From positions 1 to 53,069 of the forward strand of contig JAFQIB010000065.1 in NCBI GenBank assembly GCA_017397765.1: 53,069 nucleotides of DNA. Direction: 5' to 3'. Below the pieces are notes generated by a model, which was not told the DNA's origin, ran no database searches, and saw only the letters and a program-made list of their open reading frames with translations. The position numbers and the translations under genes are program-made. This document shows positions 42,089 to 49,490 of this stretch, in pieces. This stretch comes from Clostridia bacterium (GTDB lineage: Bacteria > Bacillota > Clostridia > Christensenellales > Aristaeellaceae). Position 1 is the stretch's first letter. Each line of letters starts with the position of its first letter.

Positions 42089-42838
42089 TCAATGCAGGGT
42101 ATGCCATCTCTCCGTCAGCTCGCGCAGGCGGGAAAGCACCCGGCGCTCCATGCGGCTGACCTGCATCTGGCTCACACCCAGGGCTTTGGCGGTCTCCCGC
42201 TGGCCCAGGCGGTCAATGAAGCGCTTCTCCAGCAGCAGCCGCTCCTGCGGCGTAACCTGCTGCAGCACCCATTTCATCCATTCCTGCTGCTCGACCTGCT
42301 CATAGCCCGCCTCCTGCACACCCAGGCGCTGCTCCAGCTTCTGGGCATCCTCATCGGAGGACATGGCCGCGTCCATGGAAAGCACCTCGGAGGCGTCTCG
42401 GGCGTCCAGCAGGCTCAGCAGCTCGTCCGGCGTGACCTCCATCGCTGCGGCGATCTCCTTCAGGGAGGGCTCGCGCTGCAGCTGCTGGGTGAGCCGGTCG
42501 GTGACCTTTCTGAGCTGATAGAGGCGGCTGCGGGTATCGCGGTTGACGCGGATCGCGCCGCCCTTGTCTCTGATATGGTTGCGGACCTCGCCCGCAATGG
42601 TGGGCATGGCGAAGGTGGTGAACTTGAAGCCCCGCTCCGGCTCAAAGCGCTCGATGGCCTTCATCAGCGCAATGGCAGCGACCTGCTCCAGATCCTCCAT
42701 CTCCACGCCTTGCCCGCGAAAACGCCGCGCAATGGAGCGGCACAGCGGCAGATAGCCCTCCACCAGCTGCGCCATCACGTCCCGGTCCCGGGTCGCGGCA
42801 TAATCCGCCAACAGCGGCGTCAGACGCGTATCATCCAT
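42089..42838 (-). CDS. RNA polymerase sigma factor of the SigB/SigF/SigG group
   Basis: A 249-residue sigma-70 family factor with regions 2 (GVEMEDLEQVAAIALMKAIERFE), 3 (LKEIAAAMEVTPDELLSLL) and 4 (LGQRETAKALGVSQMQVSRME). Sequence features resemble SigB/SigF more than SigG, but its position directly before the yggS-sepF cluster matches sigG of Bacillus. The gene for a probable anti-sigma factor ends 4 bases upstream. The start MDDTRL is chosen over an upstream Met because it is past the neighbour's stop. Likely a stress or developmental regulator. Confidence 0.92.
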   Translation of the reverse strand: MDDTRLTPLLADYAATRDRDVMAQLVEGYLPLCRSIARRFRGQGVEMEDLEQVAAIALMKAIERFEPERGFKFTTFAMPTIAGEVRNHIRDKGGAIRVNRDTRSRLYQLRKVTDRLTQQLQREPSLKEIAAAMEVTPDELLSLLDARDASEVLSMDAAMSSDEDAQKLEQRLGVQEAGYEQVEQQEWMKWVLQQVTPQERLLLEKRFIDRLGQRETAKALGVSQMQVSRMERRVLSRLRELTERWHTLH

Positions 42839-42842
42839 CGTC

Positions 42843-43244
42843 TTACGCCTCCGCCGCAACGGCCTTCTTCAGCGTCAGGGAAATGGCCTGAATGCAGCCG
42901 CAGTCCTTTGCGCACATTTCAACTTCGGGGATGAGGGTCTCCAGCACCGCGCGGGAAACCTCCGTTTCCTCCTTGTCGGCCAGGAACGCCCCTTCCCCAG
43001 CAAACTCTGCACAGATGCGGACCGTCAGCCGGTCGCCGCCATCCACCACATACATCGTCAGCCAGGAAACCTCCCGGCCCTGATGCAGCAGGCAGTCCAC
43101 CGCTTCATCGGAGGCGCTGCGCAGGTCATCCAGCGCACCGGCGTCCAGATCCTTCAGTATGGCCGCACCGCCAAGGGCCAGGCGCAGCACCAGCGCATAT
43201 TCCCGCTTGCCGGGCACGCGAAGGGTGATCTCCTGCTGAGTCAT
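42843..43244 (-). CDS. Probable anti-sigma factor with degraded ATP site (RsbW/SpoIIAB-like)
   Basis: A 133-residue protein with the size and context of a RsbW/SpoIIAB-type anti-sigma factor. The N box is SDEAVDCLLHQ, where the conserved Asn is Cys; the D-x-G-x-G box of GHKL kinases is not recognisable (CAEFAGEG follows instead). Kinase activity is doubtful. It also holds C-x3-C-x-C near the end (CAKDCGC), a possible metal or redox site. It lies 4 bases before the sigma gene, so they are co-expressed. No STAS anti-anti-sigma gene is nearby. Confidence 0.7.
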   Translation of the reverse strand: MTQQEITLRVPGKREYALVLRLALGGAAILKDLDAGALDDLRSASDEAVDCLLHQGREVSWLTMYVVDGGDRLTVRICAEFAGEGAFLADKEETEVSRAVLETLIPEVEMCAKDCGCIQAISLTLKKAVAAEA

Positions 43245-43288
43245 GCAAAGCTCCTCCTGTCAGATCATTTCATAGTCTGCCACATTGT

Positions 43289-43318
43289 ATTATAGCACAT
43301 CAAGGAGCATTTTGGCAA
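43289..43318 (-). promoter_or_regulatory. Promoter of the anti-sigma/sigma operon
   Basis: TTGCCA, 18-base spacer ending in TGC (extended -10), perfect TATAAT on the minus strand. It lies mostly within the 3' end of the TauE/SafE gene. Confidence 0.75.
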
Positions 43319-44045
43319 GCAGCAGACACAGCACAATCAGCAGCATGCGGCGGATGAAGCCCACGCCCTTTTTGATGGTCAGGCCTGCGCCCACCCAGTT
43401 GCCGGCAATGCCGCACAAAGCCGCCGGAAGGCCCAGCGCAATGAGCACGTTACCGGTGGAGAAAAGGGAAATCAGCGCGGCCAGATTGCTGGTGAGGTTG
43501 ACGACCTTCGCCGTGCCGGAGGCCATGACCGCCTCCATGCCCAGCGCCATGGTGAACAGAAGAATCAGGAAGGTGCCCGTGCCGGGGCCGATCAAGCCGT
43601 CATAGAAGCCGATGGCCAGGCCAATGGCAAAGGCCAGCGGGCGGTAGAAGCGCTCCTCCACCAGGCAGCGGCCCTGCATCTCCCGCTTGCGCAGCACCAC
43701 CGCGGCAACCACGGGAATGGCGCAGATCATCATCAGGCGCACCGCATCCTCCGGGATCTGCCGCAGCAGGAGCGTGCCCAGCCAGGAGCCGGGGAATGCG
43801 CCCGCCGCCGCAAAGACCGCCGCCTTCCAGTCCACCTTCTTTTCCCGGACGAAGCGGGTCGTGGAGGCCACGGTCCCCAGGCAGGCGGAGAGCTTGTTCG
43901 TGCCGGCCGCCAGCACCGGCGGCAGCCCGGCGGCCAGATAAGCCGGGAGCGAGATCAGTCCGCCGCCGCCGGCCACCGAGTCGATCAGGCCGGCCAGAAA
44001 CACCAGCGGACATACGATCAGATAGGTCACCCATGTCAGTTCCAT
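43290..44045 (-). CDS. TauE/SafE family permease
   Basis: A 251-residue membrane protein with about seven helices and the family motif LAGLIDSVAGGGGLISLPAYL near the start and IGFYDGLIGPGTGTFLILL in the middle (two-fold internal repeat). Members move sulphite, sulphoacetate or other small organosulphur anions outward. The ATG at 44045 has AAAGGAAGG upstream; a TTG one codon earlier is the alternative. Substrate unknown here. Confidence 0.92.
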   Translation of the reverse strand: MELTWVTYLIVCPLVFLAGLIDSVAGGGGLISLPAYLAAGLPPVLAAGTNKLSACLGTVASTTRFVREKKVDWKAAVFAAAGAFPGSWLGTLLLRQIPEDAVRLMMICAIPVVAAVVLRKREMQGRCLVEERFYRPLAFAIGLAIGFYDGLIGPGTGTFLILLFTMALGMEAVMASGTAKVVNLTSNLAALISLFSTGNVLIALGLPAALCGIAGNWVGAGLTIKKGVGFIRRMLLIVLCLLLAKMLLDVL

Positions 44046-44070
44046 CAAAAAGCCTTCCTTTCGTAACGCA

Positions 44071-44086
44071 AATTCGGAATTCGGAA
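44071..44086. repeat. Heptanucleotide tract AATTCGG x2
   Basis: AATTCGG twice plus AA, in inverted orientation to the larger tract at 44130-44160. Confidence 0.75.
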
Positions 44087-44129
44087 AGCAGCAGGCGGAA
44101 ACGGAGGCAGCCCCTGGCTGACACTCCTC

Positions 44130-44160
<31 letters not shown>

Positions 44161-44168
44161 ATTATGTA

Positions 44169-45491
44169 TTACTGGTTGACAAAGGCATTATAAACCGCCT
44201 GGATGGTCTTCTCATAGTCCTTGTCGTCCACGCCGACGATGATGGACAGCTCGCTGGAGCCCTGATCGATCATCCGGACGTTGATGCCCGCGCTGGACAT
44301 GGCGCCGAAGAGCCGGGCAGCGGTACCGCAGTTATGCACCATGCCGCGGCCGACGGTGGCAATGATGGACATATGGTCATGCACGGTGATGGTGTCGGGA
44401 TTGGTGGTAGCCACGATGCGGTTGATGATCTTGTCCTTCACCGGGGCAAAGGCGTCGCCGGCGACCACCACGCACATGGTGTCAATGCCGGTGGGCAGAT
44501 GCTCGATGGACACGCCGTACTGCTCGAAGGCGCTGAGCACCTTGCGGGAGAAGCCCAGCTCGGTGTTCATCATGGCCTTGGCAATGCTCACAACCACAAA
44601 GCCCTTGCGGCCCGCAATGCCGGTGATGGTGGGATGGGCGGCGTCAAAGGGCGCGTCCAGGCTGATGACAGTGCCGGGATGGGTGGGGTTGTTGGTGTTG
44701 CGGATATTGGTGGGGATGCCCGCCTTGTGCACGGGGAACATCGCGTCCTCATGCAGGACGGAGGCGCCCATGTAGCTCAGCTCGCGCAGCTCCATGTAGG
44801 TGATGCTGCTGATCTCCCGGGGATTTTCCACAATGCGGGGATCGGCCATGAGGAAGCCGGAAACGTCCGTCCAGTTCTCATACACGGCAGCGTTGACCGC
44901 CCGTGCGACGATTGCGCCGGTGATATCGGAGCCGCCGCGGGAGAAGGTGCGCACCTTGCCGTCGTAATAGGAGCCAAAGAAGCCCGGCACCACCGTGGGG
45001 ATGCCGTCGGCCAGGCGCTCGGACATCAGGCGGTTGGTCAGCTCTGCGTCCAGCAATCCGCTCTGGTCAAACTTGATCACCTCGGCGCTGTCCAGGAAGC
45101 GCCAGCCCATGTAATCCGCCAACAGCAGGCCGTTGAGGTATTCGCCGCGGGAGGCGCAGTAATCCTCATCCGCACCGGCGGCGATCTTCTCGTTCACCTC
45201 GTCCAGCGCCGCGCCCAGATCGACCGTCAGGCCCAGCTCCTCGGCAATATCCATATAGCGGGCAGCGATCAGGTCGAAGGTCTCCTGGAAATCCTCACCC
45301 GCGTGAGCCAGGCGGCAGCACTTGTACAGCAGGTCGGTGACCTTGTCATCCTCCTTGAAGCGGCGGCCGGGGGCAGAGGGCACCACATACTGGCGGTTGG
45401 GGTCCAGCAGCAGGATGGACTTGACCTTGGCAAACTGCCCTGCATCCGCCAGGGAGCTGCCGCCGAACTTGGTGACGATCTTATTGGACAT
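44169..45491 (-). CDS. Aspartate kinase
   Basis: First enzyme of the aspartate pathway (lysine, threonine, methionine, diaminopimelate). N-terminal kinase domain with VTKFGGSSLADAGQ and the later TFSRGGSDITGA; two ACT domains at the C-terminus (IEHLPTGIDTMCVVV and IATVGRGMVHNCGTAARLF), which normally bind feedback inhibitors. 440 residues. The start at MSNKIV has GGAGGT 7 bases upstream. It has its own promoter, bracketed by a 12-base perfect dyad. Confidence 0.96.
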   Translation of the reverse strand: MSNKIVTKFGGSSLADAGQFAKVKSILLLDPNRQYVVPSAPGRRFKEDDKVTDLLYKCCRLAHAGEDFQETFDLIAARYMDIAEELGLTVDLGAALDEVNEKIAAGADEDYCASRGEYLNGLLLADYMGWRFLDSAEVIKFDQSGLLDAELTNRLMSERLADGIPTVVPGFFGSYYDGKVRTFSRGGSDITGAIVARAVNAAVYENWTDVSGFLMADPRIVENPREISSITYMELRELSYMGASVLHEDAMFPVHKAGIPTNIRNTNNPTHPGTVISLDAPFDAAHPTITGIAGRKGFVVVSIAKAMMNTELGFSRKVLSAFEQYGVSIEHLPTGIDTMCVVVAGDAFAPVKDKIINRIVATTNPDTITVHDHMSIIATVGRGMVHNCGTAARLFGAMSSAGINVRMIDQGSSELSIIVGVDDKDYEKTIQAVYNAFVNQ

Positions 45492-45519
45492 GACAGATAC
45501 CTCCATCACAAATTGAAAA

Positions 45520-45574
45520 GCAGAAATCGTTTTCCATCATACAGGGCCAACCCCTGATTGTCAACGATTTCTGC
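45520..45574 (-). promoter_or_regulatory. Aspartate kinase promoter within a 12-bp perfect dyad
   Basis: Minus-strand TTGACA (45559-45564), 17-base spacer, TATGAT (45536-45541). The arms GCAGAAATCGTT (45520-45531, near the start of transcription) and AACGATTTCTGC (45563-45574, overlapping the -35) are exact inverse complements with centres 43 bases apart, about four helical turns. The right arm lies upstream of the transcript, so this should act as DNA, probably a two-site operator. Confidence 0.85.
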
Positions 45575-45711
45575 CTGAAAAAAACGGGAAAAAACCAGAA
45601 AAATCGGGCGTTCCCGGGGCGTTTGTGAGATTCGGGGATTATTTGACCAGATTGCCCGCCGCCCGCCGTTTCCCTCCTTCTGAGGATGCCCGGCATCGGG
45701 CGGATTCATCC

Positions 45712-47952
45712 TTACAGCAGGCTTTGGGGCGCGAGCATGGACACATGCTGCAGCCGCTGGCTCAGCGCCGTGTAGCGACGCAGCACATGGTCGTTCTCCA
45801 CCATGCGCATCACGATCTCCTCCCGGCCCACCAGCACCACCAGCGTCCGGGCGCGGGTCAGGGCGGTATAGAAGAGGTTGCGGGTCAGCAGCATCGGCGG
45901 CCCGCCGGCTACCGGCATCACCACCACCGGGAACTCGCTGCCCTGGCTCTTGTGGACGCTCAGGCAGTAGGCCAGATCAAGGTTTTCAAACTGCGCGGAG
46001 GCGTAGACCGCCTCCTTTTCCTCATCGAAGCGGACCGTCAGGCAATGCTCCTCCGTATCCACGTCCACGATGAAGCCCACATCGCCGTTGAACACACCCT
46101 GCCCGTCCTCCCAGCCGGTCGGGGTCTCTCGCCGCCACTCCAGCTGATAGTCGTTCTTCGTCTGCATCACCTTGTCGCCCAGGCGGAAGATGGTCTCGCC
46201 GTACTGCAGGGAGGGCTTGTCCTTTGCAGGCGGATTGAGCGCCGATTGCAGCATCTGGTTCAGCGCAATCACGCCGCACTCGCCCTTTTTGGCCGGAGCC
46301 AGCACCTGAATATTGCGCACCGCCTCGGCGGCAAAGTCCGCCGGATCGTATTTGAGGAATTTGGGCAGCCGCTGGGTCACCAGGGACACAATCGTCTGGG
46401 CTGCGTCATAAAAGCCGGCCTTGCGCTCAAAGAAGAAATCCGTCCCCTTCTCGTTCAGCAAAGGCATCTCGCCGTGGTTGATCCGGTGGGCATTGACGAC
46501 AATGCGGCTGGTCTCCCCCTGGCGAAAGATGTCCGTCAGCATGCATTTGGGAATGACGCCGCTCTCCAGCACGTCGCCCAGCACATTGCCTGCGCCCACG
46601 GAGGGCAGCTGGTCCGCATCGCCCACCAGGATCAGGCGCGTGCCCGGCTCAATCGCCCGCAGGAGGGAGCGCATCAGGATCAGATCCACCATGGACACCT
46701 CGTCCACGATGACCACATCCGCCTCGATGGGGTTCTCCTGGTTGCGGGCAAACTGACCCTCGTCGCCGCCGTATTCCAGCAGGCGGTGGATGGTCTTCGC
46801 CTCCACGCCGGTGGCCTCGGTCATCCGCTTGGCCGCCCGGCCCGTGGGCGCGCACAGCACCACCTCGCCCTCCTGGGAGAGCAGGCTGATGATGCAGTTG
46901 ATGATGGTCGTCTTGCCCGTGCCGGGGCCGCCGGTGATGACCAGCACGCCCTCGCGACAGGCGCTGAGGATGGCCTCACGCTGGCGGGCGGAGAAGGTGA
47001 TGCCGTGCTTTTTCTGGAAGCGGTCGATCTGCGCGTCCGCGCCAGCCGCCGCACCGGTGCCAAAGGCCGCCATCAGCTCGCACAGCCGCAGGGCAACTTC
47101 CCTTTCCGCGCTGTCAAAGGCCGGCAGGTAGACCCGCTCCTCCTCGTCCGCGGTGGTCTGGATCAGCTCCCGCAGCAGCGTCATGCGCATCAGGTGATGC
47201 TCCGCCAGCTCGGGCTCCACCCGCAGCAGCTGACTGGCGCGGGCCAGCAGCTCGGCACGGGGCAGATAAATATGCCCCTGGGCCGCAGCGGCGTCCTTGA
47301 GCAGGTATTTCATGGCGGCGCAGATGCGGCCCTCGCTGTCCGGCGAAACGCCCAGCGCCGTGCCGATTCGGTCTGCCGTCAGGAAGCCCACGCCGTCGAT
47401 ATCCTCGCACAGCCGGTAAGGATTTTCCCGGATGATCGCGGGGGTGCGCTCGCCGTACATCCTCGATATTTTGATGCTCAGCGTTGCCGGAATGCCGTAG
47501 GTCTGCAGGAAGACCATCGCTTCCCGCGCGCCGGCCTGCTCCCGGTATGCCTCGGCGATCTGCTTCCAGCGCTTCCGGCCCATCTTGGGCACTTCCTGCA
47601 GCCGCTCCGGATGCTCGGAAAGCACCGTCAGCGTTTCCTCGCCGAAATGGGCCACGATCATTTTGGCTGTGGAGGGGCCCACGCCCCGGATGACCCCGGA
47701 GCCCAGATAGCGTTCGATGCCCAGCAGCGTTGTGGGCTTCTGGAGCGTGACGGCGCTGCATTTCAGCTGCCGCCCGTAGGTGGGATGGGCGATCCACTCG
47801 CCGGTGAACACCGCCTGCTCGCCCGGATGGAGCTCAGGCAGCGTGCCCACGATGGTGATTTCCCTTCGGCCCTCCCGGGCGGTCAGGACTGTATAGCCGT
47901 TTTCTTCATTGCGGTAGATGGTGCCAAGGACGCTGGCTTCGACCTGTTCCAC
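45712..47952 (-). CDS. recD2: RecD2-type ATP-dependent DNA helicase
   Basis: Superfamily 1B 5'-3' helicase working without RecBC, active in mismatch and gap repair. N-terminal beta domain and helix-hairpin-helix region (LGSGVIRGVGPSTAKMIV), then Walker A GGPGTGKTTI, VDEVSMVDL, GDADQLPSVG, an SH3-like insert, and the end motif SQGSEFPVVV and YTALTRAR. 746 residues is typical. The frame stays open upstream, but the GTG at 47952 with AAAGGAGGT 7 bases before it is the true start by family length. Confidence 0.95.
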   Translation of the reverse strand: MEQVEASVLGTIYRNEENGYTVLTAREGRREITIVGTLPELHPGEQAVFTGEWIAHPTYGRQLKCSAVTLQKPTTLLGIERYLGSGVIRGVGPSTAKMIVAHFGEETLTVLSEHPERLQEVPKMGRKRWKQIAEAYREQAGAREAMVFLQTYGIPATLSIKISRMYGERTPAIIRENPYRLCEDIDGVGFLTADRIGTALGVSPDSEGRICAAMKYLLKDAAAAQGHIYLPRAELLARASQLLRVEPELAEHHLMRMTLLRELIQTTADEEERVYLPAFDSAEREVALRLCELMAAFGTGAAAGADAQIDRFQKKHGITFSARQREAILSACREGVLVITGGPGTGKTTIINCIISLLSQEGEVVLCAPTGRAAKRMTEATGVEAKTIHRLLEYGGDEGQFARNQENPIEADVVIVDEVSMVDLILMRSLLRAIEPGTRLILVGDADQLPSVGAGNVLGDVLESGVIPKCMLTDIFRQGETSRIVVNAHRINHGEMPLLNEKGTDFFFERKAGFYDAAQTIVSLVTQRLPKFLKYDPADFAAEAVRNIQVLAPAKKGECGVIALNQMLQSALNPPAKDKPSLQYGETIFRLGDKVMQTKNDYQLEWRRETPTGWEDGQGVFNGDVGFIVDVDTEEHCLTVRFDEEKEAVYASAQFENLDLAYCLSVHKSQGSEFPVVVMPVAGGPPMLLTRNLFYTALTRARTLVVLVGREEIVMRMVENDHVLRRYTALSQRLQHVSMLAPQSLL

Positions 47953-47988
47953 GGGCAGGACCTCCTTTCCCTTGCTGAACTCCCGGAC

Positions 47989-47997
47989 ATTATAGCA
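47989..47997 (-). promoter_or_regulatory. Extended -10 promoter of recD2
   Basis: TGC plus perfect TATAAT on the minus strand, about 37 bases before the GTG start. No strong -35. Confidence 0.6.
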
Positions 47998-48244
47998 CTC
48001 TTTCCTCAAAAAGGGAATGGGAACAGCAAAATTCACTGCCGCTGAAGCCGCCCCTGCCGCCGCTGCATCAGCACAGCCGTCTCCCGGCCGCAGCCATCGG
48101 ACTGCCTCCGGAGGCCAATATTTCGGAATCGTTTCCAATGTCGGAAAATCAATCTTTTGCACCTCTTGACATGTTGCCCAAAAATCCTCGGTTTCCGTGG
48201 TAAAAACTCTCCACAGCACACAAAATTATTTATGAAATACCCCC

Positions 48245-48273
48245 TTGCAATCCCGCGCCAAACATGATATATT
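48245..48273 (+). promoter_or_regulatory. Promoter of the HPr-like gene
   Basis: TTGCAA (48245-48250), 17-base spacer ending in TGA, TATATT (48268-48273). Confidence 0.75.
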
Positions 48274-48279
48274 ATCGGC

Positions 48280-48293
48280 GTACCAAATGGTAC
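48280..48293. promoter_or_regulatory. Palindrome at the transcription start of the HPr-like gene
   Basis: GTACC-AAAT-GGTAC, a perfect inverted repeat located 6-20 bases after the -10 box, where a repressor could block initiation. Regulator unknown. Confidence 0.5.
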
Positions 48294-48320
48294 CAAGACG
48301 ACACGGAGGTGCTACTGAAA

Positions 48321-48548
48321 ATGAGGTCTGTAAACATTAAGCTGAACCTGATGACCGACGGCGCGAAGTTCGTGCAGATCGTTGGCGCATACCCCTACGA
48401 CATGGACCTGCGCTCCGGCCGCCACGTGGTTGACGCCAAGTCCATCCTGGGCATCTTCTCCCTGGACTGGTCCAAGCCCGTCACCATGGAAATCTACAGC
48501 GAGGATTGCGAAGATCTGCTCAACGAGATCAAGCCTTTCATCGCCTGA
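48321..48548 (+). CDS. HPr-like protein without the active-site histidine
   Basis: A 75-residue protein with the second half of an HPr fold clearly visible: HVVDAKSILGIFSLDWSKPVTMEI matches the HPr Ser-46 region (KSIMGVMSL pattern), followed by a closing helix EDLLNEIKPF. The N-terminal part, KLNLMTDGAKFVQIVGAYPYD, lacks the His-15 phosphorylation motif (GxHxRPA). It therefore cannot carry phosphate for PTS transport, but the regulatory Ser is kept, as in Crh. The start follows CGGAGGT by 10 bases. Single gene with its own promoter and terminator. Confidence 0.85.
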   Translation: MRSVNIKLNLMTDGAKFVQIVGAYPYDMDLRSGRHVVDAKSILGIFSLDWSKPVTMEIYSEDCEDLLNEIKPFIA

Positions 48549-48617
48549 GACACACTGCGGTAACGCGCATGCGGCGCAGGGCCCGTCCCTGTCCACCGCC
48601 ATTGATTCAGGATCAAC

Positions 48618-48650
48618 ACCCCTTCCGGCTCCGGCCTGAAGGGGTTTTTC
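48618..48650 (+). terminator. Terminator of the HPr-like gene
   Basis: ACCCCTTC (48618-48625) pairs with GAAGGGGT (48638-48645), followed by TTTTT. Confidence 0.9.
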
Positions 48651-48719
48651 TGGTTCCCGGCAGGAAAAATCCCCCGCACGTCAAATTCATAACGCGACAC
48701 TAATCCTCAGGAGCAAGCA

Positions 48720-49478
48720 ATGGAACGCAAAATCATTCCCGAAACGGAGAACCGGCTGGTCATCCTCTATGCCCTGCGCCGCCTGGGGCCGGTGACCGCC
48801 ATGCAGCTGCTGCAGGCAATGGCCGAGGGCGACCTGATGAACTATATCACCATGCAGCTGAGCCTGTCGGACATGGAGAGCCAGGGGCAGATCACCCAGC
48901 GGGCGCATCCCCTGGGCAGCCTGATCGAAATGACCGGCGAAGGCGATTTTATCCTCCGCAGCTTTGAAAAGCGAATCCCCGCCAGCCGGCGCGCCGTGAT
49001 CGACGAGCACGCAGCAGACTGGCAGCAGCGCTTCGCCGCCGAGCAGATGGCCCCGGCGGAGGCCTTCACCCTCCCCGACGGCCGCTCCGTCATCCACCTT
49101 CGCCTGCTGGACCGCGCCGCCACGCTCATGGATCTGATGCTGTATCTTCCCAGCGGGCAGAGCTTCCCTCTGCTGGCCCAGCGGTGGCGCGCCTGCGTGC
49201 AGGCTGTCTACGCCACCGTGCTGGCACACCTGACCGCGGATTACGATCCTGCCCAGCCCATGCCGGACGCTGCGCAGACAGACGCCGTCCGCCAGTGCGG
49301 CCTGGACGACTGGCTCCTCACCCTCACCGATGATCCCGCGGCTCCCGGCCTCGATCTGATGATGTCCCTGCCCGAAGAGCATCTGGCCCGCTGCAGTGCG
49401 CTGCGCTGGCCCCTGGTCTGCGGGGAGATCCGAAGGTTTGTGCTGGAACTGCTGGAAAACACGATCCCTGAACTGTAA
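48720..49478 (+). CDS. DUF4364 winged-helix protein
   Basis: A 252-residue protein. The first 110 residues match the DUF4364 winged-helix family of Clostridia: ENRLVILYALRRLGPVTAMQLLQ, YITMQLSLSDMESQGQI, then FEKRIPASRRAVIDEHA. The following 140 residues form a C-terminal domain longer than usual for the family. Probable DNA-binding regulator, target unknown. It precedes the CE15-like esterase by 12 bases and is likely co-transcribed with it. Confidence 0.85.
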   Translation: MERKIIPETENRLVILYALRRLGPVTAMQLLQAMAEGDLMNYITMQLSLSDMESQGQITQRAHPLGSLIEMTGEGDFILRSFEKRIPASRRAVIDEHAADWQQRFAAEQMAPAEAFTLPDGRSVIHLRLLDRAATLMDLMLYLPSGQSFPLLAQRWRACVQAVYATVLAHLTADYDPAQPMPDAAQTDAVRQCGLDDWLLTLTDDPAAPGLDLMMSLPEEHLARCSALRWPLVCGEIRRFVLELLENTIPEL

Positions 49479-49490
49479 GGAGGTACGCCC

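Larger units (their letters stand above)
47953..48320. other. 368-base divergent intergenic region
   Basis: Contains the recD2 promoter (47989-47997), the HPr-like promoter (48245-48273) and a palindrome at 48280-48293. Between 48000 and 48240 I see no gene, although the recD2 frame stays open through it. Confidence 0.7.

Noticed and set aside
40193-42934. 913-codon plus-strand frame
   Set aside because: Antisense to the HlyD-like and sigma factor genes; GC-rich codon bias leaves the opposite frame open by chance.
45625-48045. 806-codon plus-strand frame
   Set aside because: Antisense shadow of recD2, which has all helicase motifs.
47953-48219. 89-codon upstream extension of recD2
   Set aside because: It would run through the predicted promoter; the GTG at 47952 has an ideal ribosome binding site and gives the family length.
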